From Spirulina sp. CCY15215 (GTDB lineage Bacteria > Cyanobacteriota > Cyanobacteriia > Cyanobacteriales > Spirulinaceae), in contig NZ_JACSWA010000452.1 in assembly GCF_016888125.1 (NCBI RefSeq), positions 1-38,432 of the forward strand: a stretch of 38,432 bases of DNA, written 5' to 3'. Of this stretch, positions 33,895 through 38,432 are shown in pieces (within the stretch, counting starts at the first letter, position 1; every line of letters begins with the position of its first letter). Position numbers and translations under genes: made by a program. The notes under the pieces were generated by a model that was not told the DNA's origin, made no database searches, and saw nothing but the letters and a program-made list of their open reading frames with translations.

Positions 33895-35151
33895 TTAGTC
33901 ACCTCTAGCAATGAGTTGACGGCGCAGGCGATCGAGGGCGTGACATACACTTAAGTGACGAATTGTATCGCGATCGCGTTCGGGTCCGAAGCGATACTCA
34001 AAAATCTCCACCTCGCGATCGGGACTAGCCAAACCAATATAAACCAAACCAACGGGCTTATGGGAAGAACCCCCATCGGGTCCAGCAATGCCAGTAATAC
34101 TTAAACTCCAATCAGAAGCCAATTGTTTTTTCACCCCCGCCGCCATTTGTTTAGCCGCAGGTTCACTAAAAGCACCGACCTGGGAGAGTAATTCTCGACT
34201 CACTCCCAAGAGTTCTGTTTTAACGCGATTGGCATAGGAAATAATCCCCCCCGCAAAGTATTCAGAACTGCCTGGTATTGCCGTCAGCATTGCCCCCAAT
34301 CCCCCACCAGTGCAGGATTCAGCCACAGCTAGAGTTTCATGGCGATCGCGCAATAACTGCCCAACCACCGAGGCTAAAGTGTCGCGATCGGCCCCAAAAT
34401 AATCATCCCCCGCAATAGTGCAAATTTCTCTGGCGATCGGGTCAATGAGCAGATTTGCCTCTGATTCCGACGCAGCTTTAGCGGAAACCCGTAAGCGTAC
34501 CTCACCATTCCCCGCATAAGGCGCAACAGTAGGATTAACACTATCAAATAAGTGAGTTACCTTGGTCGCTAAGGCAGATTCGCCAATCCCCCAAAATCGC
34601 AAGAGACGACTGTAAATAATTTCCTTTCCCCAACCTTGGCTTTTTAAATAGGGAATAGCCGTCTCCTCCCACATCCGGTACATTTCCGACGGCACCCCAG
34701 GAAAAGTTAAAATCGTAACCCCTTCTCGAGGTTGCCAAATGATACCCGGTGCCGTTCCCGTCGGATTGGGTAAAACCGCCGCACCAACGGGCAATAAGGC
34801 TTGTTTGCGATTATTGTCAGTCATCTGCCTGCGTCGTCGGGCAAACTTATCCGTGATATCCTGTAAAACCTCCGGTCGTTCCTCAAGGGGAGTCTCAAAA
34901 AAAGCGGCGATGGTTTCCACGGTGAGATCGTCGGGAGTCGGTCCGAGTCCTCCCGTAAAAATAAGTAGAGAAGAACGGGCGATCGCGACCTCAATAACAC
35001 TTTTAATTCGCTCTGGATTATCTCCAACCACACTTTGATAGTAGTGAGGAATGCCTAATTTGGCGAACTCTTGCCCCAAATATCGGGCATTGCTGTTGAG
35101 AATATCGCCGAGTAGCAATTCTGTTCCCACGCAAATGATTTCAGCACTCAT
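33895..35151 (-). CDS. cinA: CinA family protein (competence/damage-inducible; NMN amidohydrolase-type)
   Basis: A 418-residue protein. The start is ATG 35151 (MSAEIICVGTELLLGDI) because GGAAAGGGAAA lies just before it. The N-terminal MoeA-like COG1058 domain has FTGGLGPTPDDLTVE and acts on ADP-ribose or related pyrophosphates in studied members. The C-terminal domain has VAESCTGGGLGAMLTAIPG, GGIISYANRVKTELLGV and SITGIAGPDGGSSHKPVG, the nicotinamide-nucleotide deamidase region. It lies 46 nt after the wecA-like gene on the same strand, so the two are probably co-transcribed. Confidence 0.92.
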   Translation of the reverse strand: MSAEIICVGTELLLGDILNSNARYLGQEFAKLGIPHYYQSVVGDNPERIKSVIEVAIARSSLLIFTGGLGPTPDDLTVETIAAFFETPLEERPEVLQDITDKFARRRRQMTDNNRKQALLPVGAAVLPNPTGTAPGIIWQPREGVTILTFPGVPSEMYRMWEETAIPYLKSQGWGKEIIYSRLLRFWGIGESALATKVTHLFDSVNPTVAPYAGNGEVRLRVSAKAASESEANLLIDPIAREICTIAGDDYFGADRDTLASVVGQLLRDRHETLAVAESCTGGGLGAMLTAIPGSSEYFAGGIISYANRVKTELLGVSRELLSQVGAFSEPAAKQMAAGVKKQLASDWSLSITGIAGPDGGSSHKPVGLVYIGLASPDREVEIFEYRFGPERDRDTIRHLSVCHALDRLRRQLIARGD

Positions 35152-35197
35152 GCTTTTTCCCTTTCCAATTTGTAGCTTTTTAATTTGCGAATTGAGA

Positions 35198-36247
35198 TTA
35201 TCGAGTCGCTTTGGTTTTTCGCCAAACTTGCCAACTGATATAAGCAAGTAACATGGTTGCCCCCATCGCATAGGCGGCACCACTGGGAAGACCCGAGAAG
35301 GCTAACGCTAAACTGCCTACCCACAAGGTCAAAGCATAAATAAACAATACAGTTAATCTTTGAGAAATCCCCGCATCGAGTAAGCGGTGGTGCAGGTGGC
35401 TTTTGTCTGCTAAAAAGGGTGATTTACCATTACTCAAGCGGGAGATAATCACGGCGGACATATCTAGAATCGGCACTGCAAGAATTAAATAGGGCAGGAG
35501 AACAGCAGTAACGGCGGTGCTTTTCACTAAACCAATCGTTCCCACCCCCGCTAAGGTAAATCCCATAAAATAAGCGCCTCCATCCCCCATAAAAATCTGG
35601 GCAGGGTTAAAGTTATAGCGCAAAAATCCGAGGGCTCCTCCGGCTAAGGAGGCGGCAATTAAGGCCGCAGCAGATTGATCCATAAAGAGGGTGACAATGA
35701 ACATGACAACGGCGGCAATGCCCGATACTCCAGCCGCTAACCCATCTAAACCATCAATCCAATTGATGGCGTTTGCCATACCCGTTAACCAGATGACTGT
35801 AATGGGCAAACTTAAAACACCCAGGTGGATTAAACCATTAAAAGGAACGGAAAGAAACTCGATGCGAACCCCGATAAACCAGACGGATGAAGAAACCGCA
35901 ATTTGCATTAACAGCCGCCAAATGGGGCTGAGATTAAACAAATCGTCTGCTAAACCAATTAAAAAAAAGCCGATCCCTCCGAGGAGAACTCCCCAAAGAC
36001 TGCCTTGTTCTTGTAGGGGTAAATCATTAAACCCTCCCAAAAAATAAACAATGACTAAAGCGGAAATTGTACCGATGAAAATGGATACCCCCCCCAGGCG
36101 AACCATCGGTTGTTCGTGAACTTTACGTTCGTTGGGGCGATCGACGTGACCACTTTTGAGGCCGATCGTTTTGACGACCGGCGTACTCCAGAGGACAACG
36201 ATCGCGGAAATGAGAAAGGCAATAAGATGATACAGATGAAGAGGCAT
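35198..36247 (-). CDS. WecA/MraY-type polyprenyl-phosphate sugar-1-phosphate transferase
   Basis: About 349 residues from ATG 36247; the frame extends to TTG 36280. It is an integral membrane enzyme with about ten helices. The catalytic motifs are GLADDLFNLSP (DD motif), NAINWIDGLDGLAAG and HLHHRLLDAG (the HHH loop that recognises the sugar). DRPNERKVHEQPMVRLGGV is the family N-terminal motif. It would transfer HexNAc-1-phosphate (probably GlcNAc) from UDP-sugar to undecaprenyl phosphate, the first step of surface polysaccharide synthesis. It differs from MraY proper in its shorter HHH region. Confidence 0.88.
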   Translation of the reverse strand: MPLHLYHLIAFLISAIVVLWSTPVVKTIGLKSGHVDRPNERKVHEQPMVRLGGVSIFIGTISALVIVYFLGGFNDLPLQEQGSLWGVLLGGIGFFLIGLADDLFNLSPIWRLLMQIAVSSSVWFIGVRIEFLSVPFNGLIHLGVLSLPITVIWLTGMANAINWIDGLDGLAAGVSGIAAVVMFIVTLFMDQSAAALIAASLAGGALGFLRYNFNPAQIFMGDGGAYFMGFTLAGVGTIGLVKSTAVTAVLLPYLILAVPILDMSAVIISRLSNGKSPFLADKSHLHHRLLDAGISQRLTVLFIYALTLWVGSLALAFSGLPSGAAYAMGATMLLAYISWQVWRKTKATR

Positions 36248-36473
36248 CTGGCAGGTAAAAAGCCTAGTGGGATCCGTCAAAGTCTACACTAATTTTCTGC
36301 TTCTAGCCAAGGATTTTTCCTCGATCCATTTTCCGTCCCGTCCGGAGTGACGGCTAGGCGATCGCCATTTAGTCTATTCTTGTGTCGGTATGGAAGCATA
36401 CAATATGTTAACTTTTTGCTGATCGCCCAATTGCGATCGCGCATAATGGTATTGGAATCTTAAGGGAATCTCA

Positions 36474-36695
36474 ATGAATGTTTCAGAATTCGATACTTTG
36501 GCTCAATTTATAAATGGATTAAGTCAAGAGGAACTCGCTCAAAGATTGCAGGTTTCAGTGCTAAAACTCCAAGAAATGAGTCAAAACGCAGATTTTGAGC
36601 AATGGAGTCAACAGCACGATCCTGAAGGTGTATCGTGGAAAATTGGCCAAAATAGACGTTATCTTGTCAATCTTGCTTTTAGCAAAAAATCCTAA
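36474..36695 (+). CDS. Small protein, unrecognised
   Basis: A 73-residue, soluble, Gln- and Glu-rich protein with no cysteines. The first half (LAQFINGLSQEELAQRLQVS) looks helical and slightly helix-turn-helix-like. The second half has WKIGQNRRYLVNLAF. Support for coding: an ATG after GGGAATCTCA, and a second small gene beginning 18 nt later with a good GGAGGTG site. I do not recognise a family. Confidence 0.6.
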   Translation: MNVSEFDTLAQFINGLSQEELAQRLQVSVLKLQEMSQNADFEQWSQQHDPEGVSWKIGQNRRYLVNLAFSKKS

Positions 36696-36713
36696 AACAG
36701 TGGAGGTGAAATC

Positions 36714-37157
36714 ATGCTTTATAAGCATACACAAATCGGAGTAACTATCCTTGTTATTCTGGCAATAGCTGCTCTTTTGATGGGGGTAATTGCACTTTTT
36801 ATTAGCAAAGAAGCATCAATATGGAGTGCGATCGCAGTTATTAGTTCTCTTGCTGTTATTGCTATTCTTTTTGGCACTTTAACCGTTGAAGTTGAAGTAG
36901 GGAAACTCCGATGCTGGTTTGGGATGGGTTTAATTCATAAAGAATTTAATCTTACGGAAGTTACTGATGTAAAAATCATTAAAAATCCTTGGTTTTATGG
37001 CTGGGGAATTCGGCGAGTTCCCGACGCATGGATGTTTAATGTATCGGGTTTAGATGCCGTACAAATGGAGTTTTCTTCAGGAAGAAAATTTCGGATTGGA
37101 ACTGATGAACCTCGAAGACTTGAATCGGCAATTCGTCAAAATATGCACGAAACTTAA
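36714..37157 (+). CDS. Small membrane protein with bPH-like domain
   Basis: A 147-residue protein. Two membrane helices (about 8-30 and 38-58) are followed by a soluble beta-rich part with TVEVEVGKLRCWFG, the EFNLTEVTDVKIIKNPWFYG stretch and VQMEFSSGRKFRIGTDEP. This order resembles bacterial PH-like (bPH) domain proteins, which sit at membranes. GGAGGTG lies 7 nt before the ATG, so translation is well supported. It is probably co-transcribed with the 73-residue gene before it. The function is unknown. Confidence 0.75.
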   Translation: MLYKHTQIGVTILVILAIAALLMGVIALFISKEASIWSAIAVISSLAVIAILFGTLTVEVEVGKLRCWFGMGLIHKEFNLTEVTDVKIIKNPWFYGWGIRRVPDAWMFNVSGLDAVQMEFSSGRKFRIGTDEPRRLESAIRQNMHET

Positions 37158-37194
37158 GTTAATTCAGAATATAAATATTGAGCGTTAATTTAAT

Positions 37195-38127
37195 TTAAGG
37201 TTCAATTTTATAACCTAATTCAGACAGTTGTAAGCGAGATTGTCTCCATTTTAGTTCGATTTTTACAAAAAGTTCTAAGTAAACTTTTCCAACAATTAAC
37301 TTTTGAATTTGCTCTCGGGCAGCAGTTCCGATCGCTTTCAACATACTTCCTCCTTTACCAATTAAAATTCCTTTTTGAGATTTACGTTCGACGCAAATAT
37401 TGGCAAAAATACGAGTGATATTGGTATCTTCAATAACCCGCTCAATGGTAACAGCAACAGAGTGGGGAATTTCTTCTCGAGTGAGGAGTAAAATTTGTTC
37501 GCGAATGAGTTCCCCCATGATAAAACGTTCGGGGCGATCTGTGACTAAATCTGGAGGATAATAATAAGGTCCTGTTGCTAATTTTCCGATAATATTTTGT
37601 TGTAGAGTTTCGATTCCTGCCCCTGTCAGTGCCGAAAATTTAGCAATTTCCCAATCTTTGTCCTCTCGTAATTGTGCGTAACTCTCCTCCCAATTCTCAG
37701 TAGCAAGATCGGTTTTATTTAAGCCTAAAATAATCGGGGTTTTGCTATTTTGGAGTAACTTGGCAACATAGCGATCGCCTCCTCCAGCAATGGTAGAACT
37801 GTCCACCACAAACAATAACAAATCTACCGATTCAATCGCCATTTTTGCATTCTTGACTAGCACTTTTCCCAACTCGTGATGAGGTTTATGGATGCCAGGA
37901 GTATCGACAAAAATTATTTGTGCTTCAGGAGTCGTTAAAATGCCTTTTAAGCGGTTGCGGGTTGTTTGAGATATAGGAGAAACAATTGCTACTTTTTGAC
38001 CCACTAATTGATTCATTAAGGTAGATTTTCCGACATTCGTGCGCCCGACAATTCCCACAAACCCAGACTTAAATTCGGGAGGTGCTAGGGGAATTTCTGG
38101 GAGCGTTAATTGTTGTTCTATATCCAT
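37195..38127 (-). CDS. era: GTPase Era
   Basis: A 310-residue protein. Era binds the 3' end of 16S rRNA and aids 30S assembly. G1 is GRTNVGKS and the switch I/II region has SQTTRNRLKGI and DTPGIHKP. G4 is NKTD and G5 is SALTGAG. The C-terminal KH domain includes RKSQKGILIGKGGSMLKAIG and the typical end FVKIELKWRQSRLQLSELGY. The length is normal. It stands alone, convergent with the bPH gene. Confidence 0.96.
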   Translation of the reverse strand: MDIEQQLTLPEIPLAPPEFKSGFVGIVGRTNVGKSTLMNQLVGQKVAIVSPISQTTRNRLKGILTTPEAQIIFVDTPGIHKPHHELGKVLVKNAKMAIESVDLLLFVVDSSTIAGGGDRYVAKLLQNSKTPIILGLNKTDLATENWEESYAQLREDKDWEIAKFSALTGAGIETLQQNIIGKLATGPYYYPPDLVTDRPERFIMGELIREQILLLTREEIPHSVAVTIERVIEDTNITRIFANICVERKSQKGILIGKGGSMLKAIGTAAREQIQKLIVGKVYLELFVKIELKWRQSRLQLSELGYKIEP

Positions 38128-38432
38128 GAGTGAGTTAGAAAGATAAAATGGTGCGTTGGCTCAATTTAATAATACTGTTGATAGGGAGATTCGCCAGAGA
38201 TTCGCCAGAGATCCGCCAGAGATCCGCCAGGGATTGAAATCCCTGTCTCATACAAAAAATCCATTAAAATGGATTAGGATTATCGCGATACGGCTTTGTC
38301 CGCAAAAAACTCTTTGACAGACCGCTATTTTGTTACTTGCAAAAGCTGGAAAAAAATGCGATCGCGATCGCCTAAAAAATAATTTCCCGGCTGAAATCAG
38401 AGAAAAACGAAGGGTGCATCTCAGTTTTGTAT
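38128..38432. other. Gene-free end of window
   Basis: Apart from the 11-bp repeat array, it holds a HIP1 cluster (GCGATCGCGATCGCC near 38357) and the 12-mer GGGTGCATCTCA (38412-38423). No gene is visible on either strand. The era promoter should lie here, but I cannot pick it with confidence. Confidence 0.5.
38186..38243. repeat. 11-bp tandem repeat plus palindrome
   Basis: Four units of GAGAT(T/C)CGCCA (38186-38229), two with T and two with C. They are followed by the inverted repeat GGGATT-GA-AATCCC. It lies upstream of era. Confidence 0.85.

Noticed and set aside
38186-38229. CRISPR array
   Set aside because: The 11-bp units are directly adjacent with no spacers, and there are no cas genes.

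Overview
The window is chromosomal DNA from a cyanobacterium, probably filamentous. The HIP1 octamer GCGATCGC and its partial forms are scattered through most genes. There is a guanidine-I riboswitch beside an NtcA-type nitrogen promoter. The accessory content is also typical of large cyanobacterial genomes: Uma2 nuclease, NB-ARC/TPR protein, WD40 protein with a membrane anchor, a large glycine-rich secreted exoprotein, and GGGCGCAAGC-type palindromic repeats. I cannot name the genus from sequence alone.

Layout. 1-2723 (minus) is the N-terminal 907 codons of an NB-ARC (STAND) ATPase with TPR repeats, cut by the window edge. 2724-3932 is a repeat-rich stretch holding a DUF4258 toxin-like gene broken at its 5' end and an intact YgiT-type zinc-finger partner, bracketed by two copies of a repeat with a 57-bp identical core. 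3933-6150 has a small NfeD-like OB protein, a glutathione S-transferase, a WaaE-like glycosyltransferase and a small zinc-ribbon membrane protein. 6239-9966 has a tRNA-Ser(GCU) with a clear promoter, aat and polA. 10057-13407 has a membrane-anchored GTPase, an RmlD-like reductase, an AAA+ ATPase remnant that has lost its Walker A and B region, and an alpha/beta hydrolase. 13387-16398 (minus) is a two-partner-secretion exoprotein with about 380 residues of Gly-Gly-Asn-Gly-Gly type sequence. 16694-19024 (minus) is an AT-rich, HIP1-poor two-gene unit, DUF262 plus a MAE_28990-type HEPN nuclease, which I read as a probable defence or abortive-infection island. 19177-25803 is housekeeping: putA, holA, a 2H-phosphoesterase-like protein, cobH and a DMT transporter.

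25824-31126 is the best understood unit: a complete guanidine utilisation operon. An NtcA-type promoter (GTA-N8-TAC) is followed by a guanidine-I (ykkC) aptamer whose 3' side overlaps an intrinsic terminator. Then come a GdmH-type nickel guanidine hydrolase, HypA-like and HypB-like nickel chaperones, an ABC importer (lipoprotein, permease, ATPase) and a strong terminator. Nitrogen status would set initiation and guanidine would permit read-through. The genes would import guanidine, load nickel into the enzyme and hydrolyse guanidine to urea and ammonia.

31180-38127 holds a Uma2 nuclease, a TM/coiled-coil/WD40 protein, a wecA-like transferase with cinA, two small unknown proteins and era. The last 305 bases are non-coding with an 11-bp tandem repeat. 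The likeliest little-described system is DUF262-HEPN. The guanidine operon is a known type, but here it combines two layers of control in one leader.
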